Notes: generated by a model from the letters alone, not told the origin. A stretch of DNA of 64,000 nt from Clostridium_AD sp050717635 (GCF_050717635.1 NZ_JBOITO010000007.1:1-64000); one strand, 5' to 3'. Positions 43,756 to 53,110 are shown, counted from the stretch's first letter. Program-made: numbers and translations.

Positions 43756-44586
43756 ATGCGCAAAAATAAGAACAAGTTAATTATGTTTTCTTTTATCCTT
43801 ATAGCTGCATTTATGTTTACAGGATGTAAAAGTTTTGATAGTATCAAAGTAAAGTTAGGACTTAAAAATAATGATTTTGAGTACATTAAGCAGGGAAGGA
43901 TAAAAAAAATAATAATACAAAGTACTAGAGACAAAAGTTTTAGATTTGTGGTTACGGATGAAATAGCCATAAAAGATATGTATGAAATTTTATCATCATC
44001 TAAAGGAGTTACGCAGAAGTCAACTTTAGATTCAGACTATATATTTGAAATGTATGAGGGCGCAGATAAAGTTCACAAGTTTAACTATATAGCTGGCCTT
44101 GATAAAAAAGATGGAGCTAACTTATACAGTGAAGATAAAAGCTATATTGTATCTAAAAGAATTGATAATGATATTATACAAAATTTTTGGAATATTAGAA
44201 AGCCAATAGATTTTAAAACCGTATACTATGATTCGATTTTAAAGGTGTTTGATAATTATTTTAAAGAAGAGGTTGTGAATAAAAAAATACTGCTTGATAT
44301 AAGTGAAGATAATGAAGCAGCTAAATTTATACTATCAACTGATTTGGAATCCTTTAAAAGCAAGCTGCTTAGCGATTTTAATACACAGTTAGTAAACGAT
44401 AGTAATACAAAGTCAGATGTGTTAATAAAGGTTAAAACAGAAGGATATAAAGCTGATATATATAAATCTACACTGACAATTACAAATTCGCTTAATGAGA
44501 AAGAAAAGATATATTATATAGTGGCTAAATATGATAGTAGTTGGAATATTGAAATTTTTGAAGATAAAAAGCCTGATAAGTTTTAG
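43756..44586 (+). CDS. lipoprotein of unknown function
   Basis: A 276-residue lipoprotein. The signal peptide ends in the lipobox FTGC with Cys24 as the lipidation site. The mature part is a Lys/Asp-rich mixed alpha/beta protein with no motif I recognise. AAGGAGG lies 8 nt before the ATG. The preceding gene also encodes a membrane-anchored outer protein, so they may act together (inference). Confidence 0.78.
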   Translation: MRKNKNKLIMFSFILIAAFMFTGCKSFDSIKVKLGLKNNDFEYIKQGRIKKIIIQSTRDKSFRFVVTDEIAIKDMYEILSSSKGVTQKSTLDSDYIFEMYEGADKVHKFNYIAGLDKKDGANLYSEDKSYIVSKRIDNDIIQNFWNIRKPIDFKTVYYDSILKVFDNYFKEEVVNKKILLDISEDNEAAKFILSTDLESFKSKLLSDFNTQLVNDSNTKSDVLIKVKTEGYKADIYKSTLTITNSLNEKEKIYYIVAKYDSSWNIEIFEDKKPDKF

Positions 44587-44606
44587 AAGTATTATAACAA
44601 AAATAA

Positions 44607-44645
44607 AAAACAGCATTCCAAGTTAAATGGATGCTGTTTTTTATT
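44607..44645. terminator. bidirectional terminator
   Basis: Stem AAAACAGCAT / ATGCTGTTTT with an inner CCA/TGG pairing and T-run, between convergent genes. Confidence 0.87.
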
Positions 44646-44655
44646 ATAAAATCCT

Positions 44656-44835
44656 TTAAAAAAAGTCTTTCATTTTATCGTTGTGCATATTAGTAAAAAC
44701 ACCAAGGTTTATATCGACGGAATCGCCTATTTTCGAATTTTTAGGTAAATGAGAGACACTTATATCCATAGTAGTTCCATCTACGAAATTTATAAAAGCA
44801 TCTGTATTATTCATATCTATTATCTTTCCAAACAT
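44656..44835 (-). CDS. small hypothetical protein
   Basis: A 59-residue, strand-rich protein (MFGKIIDMNNTDAFINFVDG..., SHLPKNSKIGDSVDI) that looks like a small beta-barrel (OB or S1-like pattern), tentatively. AAAGGATG lies 10 nt upstream of ATG 44835; the ATG at 44853 is too close to it. No known family. Confidence 0.6.
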   Translation of the reverse strand: MFGKIIDMNNTDAFINFVDGTTMDISVSHLPKNSKIGDSVDINLGVFTNMHNDKMKDFF

Positions 44836-44938
44836 TATAAAACATCCTTTCACAAAACTATAAATTATATTTATAGTTTTAGCAAAGATGGTTATTATAT
44901 TCAGAAATTAATTATTAATTTTTTTTATGAATAAATTA

Positions 44939-44973
44939 AAAAACACCTATCACAAAGTGATAGGTGTTTTTTC
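44939..44973. terminator. bidirectional terminator
   Basis: Perfect 14-bp stem AAAACACCTATCAC / GTGATAGGTGTTTT with flanking A/T-runs, after the cold-shock gene. Confidence 0.9.
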
Positions 44974-45011
44974 TATAACTTAATTATATTATAGAATACC
45001 TAAGATTTTAA

Positions 45012-45212
45012 TTATAATTTAGTAACGTTAGAAGCTTGTGGTCCTCTAGCTCCAGTAGTTATTTCGAATTGAACTTGTTGGCCTTCTTCTAAAGATTTAT
45101 ATCCGTCTCCTTCAATAGCTGAAAAATGTACGAATACATCCTCTTCTCCTTCTACGGATAAAAAACCAAACCCTTTTTCTGAATTAAACCATTTAACTAT
45201 ACCTGTTTTCAT
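45012..45212 (-). CDS. cold-shock protein (CspA family)
   Basis: A 66-residue single cold-shock domain that binds single-stranded RNA/DNA. RNP1 KGFGFL and RNP2 VFVHF are both intact, and the start GIVKWFNSEKGFGFL is canonical. AGGAGGAAAG precedes the ATG. The upstream region of about 90-190 nt could hold a temperature-sensing leader as in other csp genes; I cannot show one. Confidence 0.96.
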   Translation of the reverse strand: MKTGIVKWFNSEKGFGFLSVEGEEDVFVHFSAIEGDGYKSLEEGQQVQFEITTGARGPQASNVTKL

Positions 45213-45301
45213 ATAACTTTCCTCCTGAATAAAAAAATTTGTAACATCTGTAACCTAAATACTATGATACTACACTTTAATAGATTTTTAAATAGATATC
45301 C

Positions 45302-45342
45302 AAAAAAAATAATATTATTGATGTAATTATATTATTTTTTTT
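45302..45342 (-). terminator. A-T-only hairpin, likely terminator of the MBL-fold gene
   Basis: Perfect 13-bp inverted repeat AAAAAAAATAATA / TATTATTTTTTTT, located after the MBL-fold gene and before the cold-shock gene on the same strand. Confidence 0.5.
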
Positions 45343-45400
45343 AGGGGACATCGCTATATAAATTTATGTTGCAAATATAGTTTGGCTTTTTATATTTTTT

Positions 45401-46039
45401 TTATACTAGGTGTTTTAATATTTTTACGGACATTGATTCTTTTATTTCACCAGTAATCACTAAGGTATTGCTATCAATTTTTGAGGCATTTTTCATATAC
45501 ATAAGGAATGTTTCTACTCCATCTAAGGGGAAGGATACAAGTGAAGTTTTATAGTGCATAGGTATAACTATTTTAGGATTCATTTTTTTAGTTATTACAA
45601 ATGCTTCCTTTGCATCAATTGTATAATTGCCACCAACTGGGATAAACAATACATCCACATTCCCAATGGCGTCTAAATCATCATCTGAAAGAATGTGACC
45701 TAAATCCCCTAAATGACATAGGGTGTATTCATCCATTCTAAAAGTAAATATTATGTTATCACCTCGTTTTAAACCATTATTTTTGTCGTGAAAAGAAGGG
45801 ATTCCTTTTATAGGTATATCATAGACATAGAACAACCCTATTTTATCTAATGTTTTATAAGGGCCTTTTATATCCCTGCAATAATTATGATCAAAATGTT
45901 GATGGCTTATAGTTACTATATCTGTACTACCTTTATATGTCTCATATCCTAAAGTAGGGTCAAATGGATCTGTTAAAAGTTTCCTGCCTTTTGAATCTTC
46001 TAAGATAAAGCATGATTGGCCTAGCCAAGTTATTTTCAT
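45401..46039 (-). CDS. MBL-fold metal-dependent hydrolase
   Basis: A 212-residue metallo-beta-lactamase-fold protein of the UlaG/YtkL-like kind. The zinc motif SHQHFDHN is present, with HLGDLGH and IPMHYKT supplying further His/Asp ligands. Start MKITWLGQSCF is typical. AAAGGAG precedes the ATG. Substrate unknown. Confidence 0.88.
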   Translation of the reverse strand: MKITWLGQSCFILEDSKGRKLLTDPFDPTLGYETYKGSTDIVTISHQHFDHNYCRDIKGPYKTLDKIGLFYVYDIPIKGIPSFHDKNNGLKRGDNIIFTFRMDEYTLCHLGDLGHILSDDDLDAIGNVDVLFIPVGGNYTIDAKEAFVITKKMNPKIVIPMHYKTSLVSFPLDGVETFLMYMKNASKIDSNTLVITGEIKESMSVKILKHLV

Positions 46040-46077
46040 TTTAAATCTCCTTTTTATCTCAAAATAAAACTACTATT

Positions 46078-46122
46078 CTTTAATTATGGCATATTTATTA
46101 GACAAATATACCATAATTAAAG
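46078..46122. repeat. 19-bp inverted repeat between divergent genes
   Basis: Arms at 46078-46096 and 46104-46122 differ by a single G-to-A change and enclose a 7-nt loop (ATTAGAC). The repeat lies about 40 bp upstream of the MBL-fold gene (minus strand) and about 185 bp before the amidase gene. It has no adjacent T-run, so an operator or insertion scar is as likely as a terminator. Confidence 0.6.
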
Positions 46123-46306
46123 TGAATTTATTGAATTGTAATACAAATTTTAAATATATTAAAAAAATTTTATAAAACAATGGAGATGTCAATAAATATA
46201 GAGTATAATAAACTCATGATTAATACCAAAATTTACATCAGTACTTAGAATTATCTAAATGATGATTCAATAATTATGAGAAATATAACGACTTAGGAGG
46301 GGTTAT

Positions 46307-47245
46307 GTGAAAAATATGTATAAAGCAATTATAATTATGATTTTATCTTTTGCACTCAGTATACCTATGCAAATAGTAGCTAAAGCCAGTACATATACAG
46401 ATATGGGGACTAAAAGTAATGTGATACTTAGTAAAACATGGACAGTGAATTTTAATAAAAATTTAAACGCTGATAGTGTTAACACCGAAAATATTGTGGT
46501 GATTGGAGAAAATAATAGTTACATTGATATTAATGTAAGTTTGGTTAATAACGGGAAAAGTATAATAGTAAAGTCTGTAGAAAATTACGAATCAAATAAA
46601 AACTATACTTTAATAGTGACAGAGCATGTTATGTCTGAAGATGGAACACCGCTTCCAGAGGAAGTTAGAATGAATTTTACTACTATAAAAGTGAACAAAG
46701 TTGTTTTAGATGCAGGGCATGGAGGAAGTGACACAGGAGCTATAGCGCCGTCTGGATATTATGAAAAAAAAGTAGCATTAGCTGTTACTTTAAAAGTAGG
46801 AGCTATATTAAATAAAAATCATGTTGAAACCATATACACAAGAGAAGATGACACTACAACAAGTCTTCAAAAAAGATGTGATATTTCAAATAGTGCTAGA
46901 CCAAATTATTTTGTTAGTATTCACGCTAATTCATTTACAAAGCCCACAGCTAATGGTATTGAGACCTGGTATTTTACTGGGAATGCAGATGGGCAAAGGC
47001 TTGCAAAAGCTGTCCAAGCTGAATTAATTAAAGAAACTGGAAGATACGATAGGGGGCTTAAAACTTCTTCGGGTTTTGTTGTTTTAAAAAACACAGATGC
47101 TACAGCTATATTGGTAGAAACATCATTTCTTTCTAATCCAGAGGAAGAAAGATTATTAATTACGGATGATTTTCAAAACAAATTAGCTAAGGCGATTTCA
47201 ACGGGTATTCTTAGGTGCTTAGGAATAACTAATATAGTATATTGA
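46307..47245 (+). CDS. secreted N-acetylmuramoyl-L-alanine amidase with Ig-like domain
   Basis: A 312-residue exported wall hydrolase. GTG start 6 nt after AGGAGG. Signal peptide 1-28, an Ig-like (Big_5) domain about 38-128 whose wording (KTWTVNFNKNLNADSV) resembles that of the glucosaminidase at 23734, then an Amidase_3 domain: LDAGHGGSDTGA (first zinc His, near 137), YYEKK (Glu), SIHANSF (second His) and VETSFLSN (catalytic Glu). It cuts the bond between muramic acid and the stem peptide. Confidence 0.94.
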   Translation: MKNMYKAIIIMILSFALSIPMQIVAKASTYTDMGTKSNVILSKTWTVNFNKNLNADSVNTENIVVIGENNSYIDINVSLVNNGKSIIVKSVENYESNKNYTLIVTEHVMSEDGTPLPEEVRMNFTTIKVNKVVLDAGHGGSDTGAIAPSGYYEKKVALAVTLKVGAILNKNHVETIYTREDDTTTSLQKRCDISNSARPNYFVSIHANSFTKPTANGIETWYFTGNADGQRLAKAVQAELIKETGRYDRGLKTSSGFVVLKNTDATAILVETSFLSNPEEERLLITDDFQNKLAKAISTGILRCLGITNIVY

Positions 47246-47261
47246 TTGATCGAATTACCAT

Positions 47262-47308
47262 AAAAAAATCACCTCCATAGTATTTATACTATGGAGGTGA
47301 TTTTTTTT
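47262..47308. terminator. bidirectional terminator
   Basis: Perfect 18-bp stem AAAATCACCTCCATAGTA / TACTATGGAGGTGATTTT with TTTA loop and long A/T-runs, between the amidase and glutamine synthetase genes. Its left arm contains ATCACCTCC, which equals the anti-Shine-Dalgarno end of 16S rRNA. Confidence 0.92.
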
Positions 47309-47319
47309 AAATATAGGAT

Positions 47320-49215
47320 TTAAATATCTAATAAATTCTTTTTATAGTTTGTATAATAAAGTCTAAGGGCTCCCATTTGTTCATCCAATTCTATTTGTAA
47401 CTTAGAAAGTTCAGGGTAGTCCTTAGTTTTGGAAGCTTCCTTTATTTTAGTAAATAAGCTGGTCTTAGAATAAGTGTCTTTCATAAGAGAATGTCTTAAA
47501 TTATTAATTTTTTGCCAATTGTCCAAATCTAAATCCAAAGCCTTATCGGGAGTATGAATCATTTTAGAATGTCTAATTTCTGATGCATAATCATTTAGTA
47601 TTCTATTATTTATTTCAGTGATCCATCTTGTTTCCGTTGCCATCTTAAAGCTGTTGAGTAAACTCTCAGTAAATACATCTGAAAACTTAAGCACTTCTAG
47701 TTTTTCAGGATATTCATCAAAGCCAAGAAGATTTTCATATATAGTTTTAGGGGCTTTTCCAAAATATTCTGCGCGCTCATCGTCGGTATAGAATTCAAAA
47801 ACATCTTCCTCACTTCTATAAGCTCTATTTTTCTCTAAATAATCGCTGTCGTCTCCTGGTGCTTTAGATAATTCACTTAAAAGATCATCTTCATTTTTAT
47901 TGTTCTTGATGGCGTAAGTAAGACCGTCTAGTATGCCCATATATATAGCAGCTATAGTAATATAGCAATTAGTATGTGGATTTGGAGCTCTAAGCTCAAA
48001 TCTTGTGGCAAGAGGATTATCAAGGTCTCTTATTAGTGCTAAGAGTATAGATCTGTTTCTTGAAGGAACATCCACGCTGTGGCCAAGAGAGGTTACTATG
48101 CAAACAGGAGCTTCAAAACCAGGTTTTAATCTTCTTAAAGAATCATTTGTTGGAGAAACAAATGGATTTATTACTTCGTAGTTCTTAAGAATACCCATTG
48201 CAGCTGCGTAACCAATACTACTTAAAAAATGTTTTTTAGTTGAAGTAAATAAATTGACTCTCTTACCAGTTTTCAATTTTACAGTTACTCCAATATGAGT
48301 ATGTTCACCACTTCCAGCTACATCATGTACTGGCTTTGCTAGGAAAATAACGTCTAAACTGTTACGTCTGAAGGTTTCTTTTACTAGGTTTCTTATAAAC
48401 AGCTCATTATCCGCAGATTGAAGAGCATCAGAAAATTTCCAATCTATTTCAAGTTGTTCCATAATGTGAGTAAGCGAACCAGTTTCTCCTATTTTAGCTT
48501 TTACGCCACCAACTTCTTTATGCCCCATCTCAGGTTCAAAACCATACTTACCCATCAAAAGGAGGGATTGCTCCATGGCAGTTCGAACACTTCCTTTAAG
48601 TCTACTCCAGTATTGCTCTTTAAGTACTTGAGAGGTGGAAAGTTCTTCGATGTGAGCCCTATCATTAGGTGTCTTTACCCAGAATTCAAGCTCTGTAGCG
48701 GAAGTAAGTATGATTTCATCAATATCTTCATATTTGAAATCAAAGGAAGCCAAAGATGAAGGGTATCTTTTAAATAGATCATTTAGAGTGGTTTTGAAAC
48801 ATTCCACGGATTTCTTTAAGATAGATCTTGAATCCACTGGGATACCATTATGGATTAGGAAACATGGGATTTTTAAAGTTCCTATAGGTAAGTCTGTTTC
48901 AGGGTCAATATTTTCATAATTGTAGTCAACAAACCAATTGCAATCAAGATCTGCTAGCATATCTGTTTTAGCATTGTTTAAAGTTGCGATTCCAGGGAAT
49001 ACTACAGAAGAGCCGTCAGTTTGAATGGCTCCTTTAGAGAAAGCACCAATGTCATCTAAAAATATTTTCATTGGAATTCTTTCATCAGTATCATTTCCGG
49101 ATAAATCAATACCCACTAGGGAGACGAATTTCACCTCGGTGTGGGCAAGTAAAATCTCTTTGATATCTTTTTCAAGATGTTTTTCTTTAGGAATTACATA
49201 AATTAAATTTTTCAA
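47320..49215 (-). CDS. glnA: glutamine synthetase (long clostridial type)
   Basis: A 631-residue enzyme (glutamate + ammonia + ATP to glutamine), longer than GS-I (about 450) and shorter than GS-III (about 700), as known in several Clostridium. Catalytic text: TELEFWVKT (Glu pair), EPEMGHKEVGGVK, GSGEHTHIGV (metal His), RRLKPGFEAPV, SRNRSILLALIR and RFELRAPNPHTN. The start is TTG with AGGAGG 10 nt upstream. Regulation may lie in its 5' leader. Confidence 0.9.
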   Translation of the reverse strand: MKNLIYVIPKEKHLEKDIKEILLAHTEVKFVSLVGIDLSGNDTDERIPMKIFLDDIGAFSKGAIQTDGSSVVFPGIATLNNAKTDMLADLDCNWFVDYNYENIDPETDLPIGTLKIPCFLIHNGIPVDSRSILKKSVECFKTTLNDLFKRYPSSLASFDFKYEDIDEIILTSATELEFWVKTPNDRAHIEELSTSQVLKEQYWSRLKGSVRTAMEQSLLLMGKYGFEPEMGHKEVGGVKAKIGETGSLTHIMEQLEIDWKFSDALQSADNELFIRNLVKETFRRNSLDVIFLAKPVHDVAGSGEHTHIGVTVKLKTGKRVNLFTSTKKHFLSSIGYAAAMGILKNYEVINPFVSPTNDSLRRLKPGFEAPVCIVTSLGHSVDVPSRNRSILLALIRDLDNPLATRFELRAPNPHTNCYITIAAIYMGILDGLTYAIKNNKNEDDLLSELSKAPGDDSDYLEKNRAYRSEEDVFEFYTDDERAEYFGKAPKTIYENLLGFDEYPEKLEVLKFSDVFTESLLNSFKMATETRWITEINNRILNDYASEIRHSKMIHTPDKALDLDLDNWQKINNLRHSLMKDTYSKTSLFTKIKEASKTKDYPELSKLQIELDEQMGALRLYYTNYKKNLLDI

Positions 49216-49254
49216 AATATTAGTCCTCCTTTAAATATATATTTAATATTTAGA

Positions 49255-49270
49255 AGCCACCGAAGCGACT
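49255..49270 (-). promoter_or_regulatory. UUCG-capped hairpin in the glnA leader
   Basis: In mRNA sense AGTCGC-TTCG-GTGGCT forms a 6-bp stem with a UUCG tetraloop, about 40 nt before the glnA start. It is an island of GC pairs in AT-rich sequence and may be part of an ANTAR-type or other attenuation leader; no terminator is seen with it. Confidence 0.45.
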
Positions 49271-49586
49271 GCATTAGCATTTAAAAAAACAGAATATATT
49301 TGGTCACAAACAAAACTAAATGAATATTATAAATAAACTGATTTTATTACAAATGTGAAAGCTTGTCAATTAAAAAAATCACTAAATGCAATTTTTTTTA
49401 TGGAATCAATGAAGTTTTGCAAGATAATACAAATATAATATCATTATTGTAAACGGTTGCTGTAATTATATATATTTCGATGTATCATAAATATGATATT
49501 TATTTAAAAAAATTATATTCTTTATTATATCACATATACATATATGTTTTTGACTACATTATAAGAACATTAAATTCCAAAAAAAA
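49271..49586. other. AT-rich intergenic region, no gene seen
   Basis: About 315 bp between the glnA leader and the ileS promoter, extremely AT-rich. No coding frame with a ribosome binding site on either strand. The glnA promoter must lie here but I cannot choose one reliably. Confidence 0.5.
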
Positions 49587-49615
49587 TTGACAATAAAAAT
49601 TCATTATAATATAAT
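49587..49615 (+). promoter_or_regulatory. sigma-A promoter of the ileS T-box leader
   Basis: TTGACA (49587-49592), 17-nt spacer, TATAAT (49610-49615); a second TATAAT overlaps at 49605. Confidence 0.83.
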
Positions 49616-49623
49616 GATAAAAA

Positions 49624-49881
49624 GTGCATATTAATTATTGTTAGCAAAAAAGCTTTGATTAGGAAAAGTATTTGAACAGGTAACTTACAGAGAGTGGGGT
49701 ATGATGTGAACCCATAGTGAAAGTTTGAAGAAAATCACCTAGGAGCTGAGAGCTGAAAATTTAGTAAGCTTATCCGTATTTCTGCGTTAAAGGATAAAGT
49801 ATTATAGTACTTTAGTTTATATTTATGGCATAGGTGGCATAACGAATTTTACTTCGTCCTATTTTAGGGTGAGGTTTTTTT
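49624..49881 (+). promoter_or_regulatory. T-box riboswitch (Ile) upstream of ileS
   Basis: A leader of about 260 nt with the T-box order: AGAGAG...GGGG stem I text near 49690, likely specifier AUC at 49736-49738 before ACCT, antiterminator TAGG-TGGCATA-ACGAA / TTCGT-CCTA (49831-49861), and terminator ACTTCGTCCTA / TAGGGTGAGGT (49851-49874) with a T-run. The tRNA-acceptor bulge reads TGGC, whereas TGGT would be expected for tRNA-Ile with discriminator A. Confidence 0.85.
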
Positions 49882-49958
49882 ATATTTAAAATATATTTAA
49901 GTAGAATTGAGCACATTTCATTACATATTATTAAATGAACATGGAAAGGAGTTTTATT

Positions 49959-52900
49959 ATGTATAAAAAAAATGACTCTTCCAAAAGCTTTATGGACATG
50001 GAAAAAGATATACTTAAGCTTTGGAAAGAAAAAGATATTATCCAAAAGAATTTTGATTTAAATGAGGGTGAAGAGAACTTCACTTTTTATGATGGTCCAC
50101 CAACAGCTAATGGAAAGCCACATATAGGACACGTTCTAACAAGGGTTATGAAGGACATAATCCCTAGGTATAAGGTGATGAAGGGTTACAAAGTTCCTAG
50201 AAAAGCAGGCTGGGATACTCATGGGCTTCCTGTAGAGCTTGAAATAGAAAAGAAACTTGGAATTTCAGGCAAACCTGGGATAGAAGCTTATGGTGTGGAA
50301 AAATTCGTAACAGAATGTAAGGACAGCGTTTTTAGCTATGTTAGTATGTGGAGAGAAATGTCTGAGAGAGTAGGGTACTGGATAGATATGGATAATCCAT
50401 ATGTAACGTATCATAATGATTATATTGAATCAGTTTGGTGGGCATTAAAACAAATGTGGGATAAGAATTTATTATACAAAGGTCACAAGATAATGCCTTA
50501 CTGCCCAAGATGTGGAACTTCACTATCTTCTCATGAAGTAGCTCAAGGATATAAGGATGTAAAAGAAGCTTCAGCTTATGTAAAATACAAAGTAAAAGAT
50601 GAAGAAAAATATATACTTGTTTGGACTACAACACCTTGGACTCTTCCAAGCAACGTAGCACTTGCTGTAAATCAAAAATATGATTATGTGGAAGTAATTC
50701 ACGATGGTGAGAATTTAATACTTTCAAAAGCCTTGCTTAGTAAACTTGAGGGAGAGTATGAAGTTGTACGCGAATTTAAAGGTAAAGAGCTTTTAGGAGT
50801 GGAATATGAGCAAATGTTTAAGTTCTATACTCCACAAGAAAAGGCGTTTTATATAGTGCATGGAGACTTTGTAACATTAACAGATGGTACAGGTATTGTT
50901 CATATAGCACCAGCTTATGGTGAAGATGATAATCTACTTGGACAAAAAAATAATTTACCACTTATTAATTTAGTTGATGTAGAGGGTAAGTTTATTGATT
51001 GTGTTACTTCGTGGAAGGGTATTTTTGTTAAAGACGCTGATGCTAAGATATTAGAATACTTAAAAGAAAATAATATTTTATATAAATCAGAGAAATTCAC
51101 ACATTCATATCCACATTGTTGGAGATGCGATACACCACTTTTGTATTATCCAAGAGAAAGTTGGTTTGTAAGAATGTCTTCAGTAAGAGACAAACTATTA
51201 GAAAATAACAATAAAATTAATTGGATGCCAGACAACACAAGAACAGGGAGAATGGGTAAGTTCCTTGAAGGCGTTATAGATTGGAGTATAAGTAGAACTA
51301 GATATTGGGGAACTCCACTTCCAATTTGGGAATGTGAATGTGGCCATCGTGAAATGATAGGAAGTATAGCAGAACTTAATGAAAAGGGAATTGATGTGCC
51401 AGAAGGAATAGAACTTCATAAACCATTTATAGATAACGTACATTTAAAATGTACGAAATGTGGAAAATCCATGACTAGGGTTGAAGAAGTTATAGACTGT
51501 TGGTTTGACTCAGGATCAATGCCGTTTGCACAACATCACTATCCATTCGAAAACAAAGAATTATTTGAAGCAAACTTTCCAGCACAGTTTATTTCAGAGG
51601 CAGTAGATCAAACAAGAGGATGGTTCTATACATTACTTGCAATATCAACTACTGTATTTGACACAAATCCATTTGAAAACTGTATCGTCTTAGGACACGT
51701 ATTGGATAAAGATGGACTGAAGATGTCTAAGCACACAGGAAATGTTTTAAGCCCATTTACAGTTTTAGATAATCAAGGGGCAGATGCTCTACGATGGTAT
51801 TTCTATACTGCTAGTGCGCCATGGCTTCCTTCAAGATTTTATGAGGCTGCAGTTATTGATGCACAAAGAAAATTCATAGGAACTCTATGGAATGTATATT
51901 CATTCTACATTTTATATGCTGAGTTAGATAATTTTGACCCAACTAAATATGAGAATTTTGTATCTGACAATATTATGGATAAATGGATGATGTCAAAATT
52001 AAATTCATTAGTTAAAAATATAGATGACCATTTAGAAAACTATAGAATAACTCAAGGAGCACTTGAGCTAGAAGCCTTTGTTGATGAGCTTTCTAATTGG
52101 TATGTAAGACGTAATAGATCAAGATATTGGGTAGAATCACTTACAGATGATAAAATTGGTGCGTATATGACATTATATAGAGTTATAGTAACTTTTGCTA
52201 AAATATCTGCTCCATTTATACCATTTGTAACAGAAGAGTTATATCAAAATCTAGTAGTGGCATTTGACAAAAATGCACCAGAAAGTATTCATTTATGCTC
52301 TTTCCCTAAATGTAATGAAGACCAAGTGGACAAAGAATTAGAAGATGAAATGGATAAAGCATATAAGACTGTTAAACTAGGAAGAAGTGCCAGAAATGCT
52401 GCTAATATAAAGAACAGACAGCCTCTTTTAAAGATGCTAGTTAGCCTAGGAACTCTTCCAGAGTATTATGGAGATATAGTAAAAGAAGAACTTAACATTA
52501 AGGAAGTAGAGCTAGGAGCTGATCTTTCTAAATATGTTAAATTTGAAATAAAACCAAACCTACCAGTGCTAGGTAAGCCATATGGTAAGCTAATACCTGG
52601 TATTAGAAAAGCTATAGGGGCAATGAATCAAATGGAACTTGCTCAAACTATAAATAAAGGTAATGTAGTTACTATAAATGTAAGTGGAACAGAAATAGAA
52701 CTAAATAGTGAAAGGTTACTTGTTACAATGCAAGGACTTTCAGGCTATGCATTTGCTGGAGAAGGCGAAATGGGAGTGGTTTTAGATACCAACATAACGC
52801 AAGAACTTAAAGAGGAAGGAAACGTACGTGAGATTTTAAGTAAAATTCAAAACATGAGAAAAGAAAGTGGTTTTGAAGTTGCTGATAAGATTAGAATCTA

Positions 52901-53060
52901 CGTATCTGGAAATGAAATGCTTCAAAATGTAATTGTAAAGTTTGAAGATCAAATTAAACGTGATACGTTAGCAATAGAAGTTTTATACAACGCTACAAGA
53001 GAATACGCGCAAGTTAAGATAAATGGCGAAAATTTAGAATTAGATCTAGAAAGAATATAA
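49959..53060 (+). CDS. ileS: isoleucyl-tRNA synthetase, long (type 2-like)
   Basis: A 1033-residue class I synthetase. HIGH at 55-58 (KPHIGHV), GWDTHGLPVE, zinc-type pairs CPRC, CWRC and CTKC, the editing domain between about 200 and 400, and KMSKH at 588-592 in place of KMSKS. Length and the GWDTHGLPVELEIEKKLG text fit the eukaryote-like type 2 IleRS, which in other bacteria is poorly inhibited by mupirocin (inference). Start 49959 follows AAAGGAG; the frame opens 24 nt earlier. Expression is under an Ile T-box. Confidence 0.95.
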   Translation: MYKKNDSSKSFMDMEKDILKLWKEKDIIQKNFDLNEGEENFTFYDGPPTANGKPHIGHVLTRVMKDIIPRYKVMKGYKVPRKAGWDTHGLPVELEIEKKLGISGKPGIEAYGVEKFVTECKDSVFSYVSMWREMSERVGYWIDMDNPYVTYHNDYIESVWWALKQMWDKNLLYKGHKIMPYCPRCGTSLSSHEVAQGYKDVKEASAYVKYKVKDEEKYILVWTTTPWTLPSNVALAVNQKYDYVEVIHDGENLILSKALLSKLEGEYEVVREFKGKELLGVEYEQMFKFYTPQEKAFYIVHGDFVTLTDGTGIVHIAPAYGEDDNLLGQKNNLPLINLVDVEGKFIDCVTSWKGIFVKDADAKILEYLKENNILYKSEKFTHSYPHCWRCDTPLLYYPRESWFVRMSSVRDKLLENNNKINWMPDNTRTGRMGKFLEGVIDWSISRTRYWGTPLPIWECECGHREMIGSIAELNEKGIDVPEGIELHKPFIDNVHLKCTKCGKSMTRVEEVIDCWFDSGSMPFAQHHYPFENKELFEANFPAQFISEAVDQTRGWFYTLLAISTTVFDTNPFENCIVLGHVLDKDGLKMSKHTGNVLSPFTVLDNQGADALRWYFYTASAPWLPSRFYEAAVIDAQRKFIGTLWNVYSFYILYAELDNFDPTKYENFVSDNIMDKWMMSKLNSLVKNIDDHLENYRITQGALELEAFVDELSNWYVRRNRSRYWVESLTDDKIGAYMTLYRVIVTFAKISAPFIPFVTEELYQNLVVAFDKNAPESIHLCSFPKCNEDQVDKELEDEMDKAYKTVKLGRSARNAANIKNRQPLLKMLVSLGTLPEYYGDIVKEELNIKEVELGADLSKYVKFEIKPNLPVLGKPYGKLIPGIRKAIGAMNQMELAQTINKGNVVTINVSGTEIELNSERLLVTMQGLSGYAFAGEGEMGVVLDTNITQELKEEGNVREILSKIQNMRKESGFEVADKIRIYVSGNEMLQNVIVKFEDQIKRDTLAIEVLYNATREYAQVKINGENLELDLERI

Positions 53061-53074
53061 TTATAATCATTTCT

Positions 53075-53110
53075 GAAAGTATGTGGTATTTGTCACATAC
53101 TTTCTTTTTT
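53075..53110 (+). terminator. terminator of ileS
   Basis: Perfect 11-bp stem GAAAGTATGTG / CACATACTTTC with a T-run. Confidence 0.87.
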
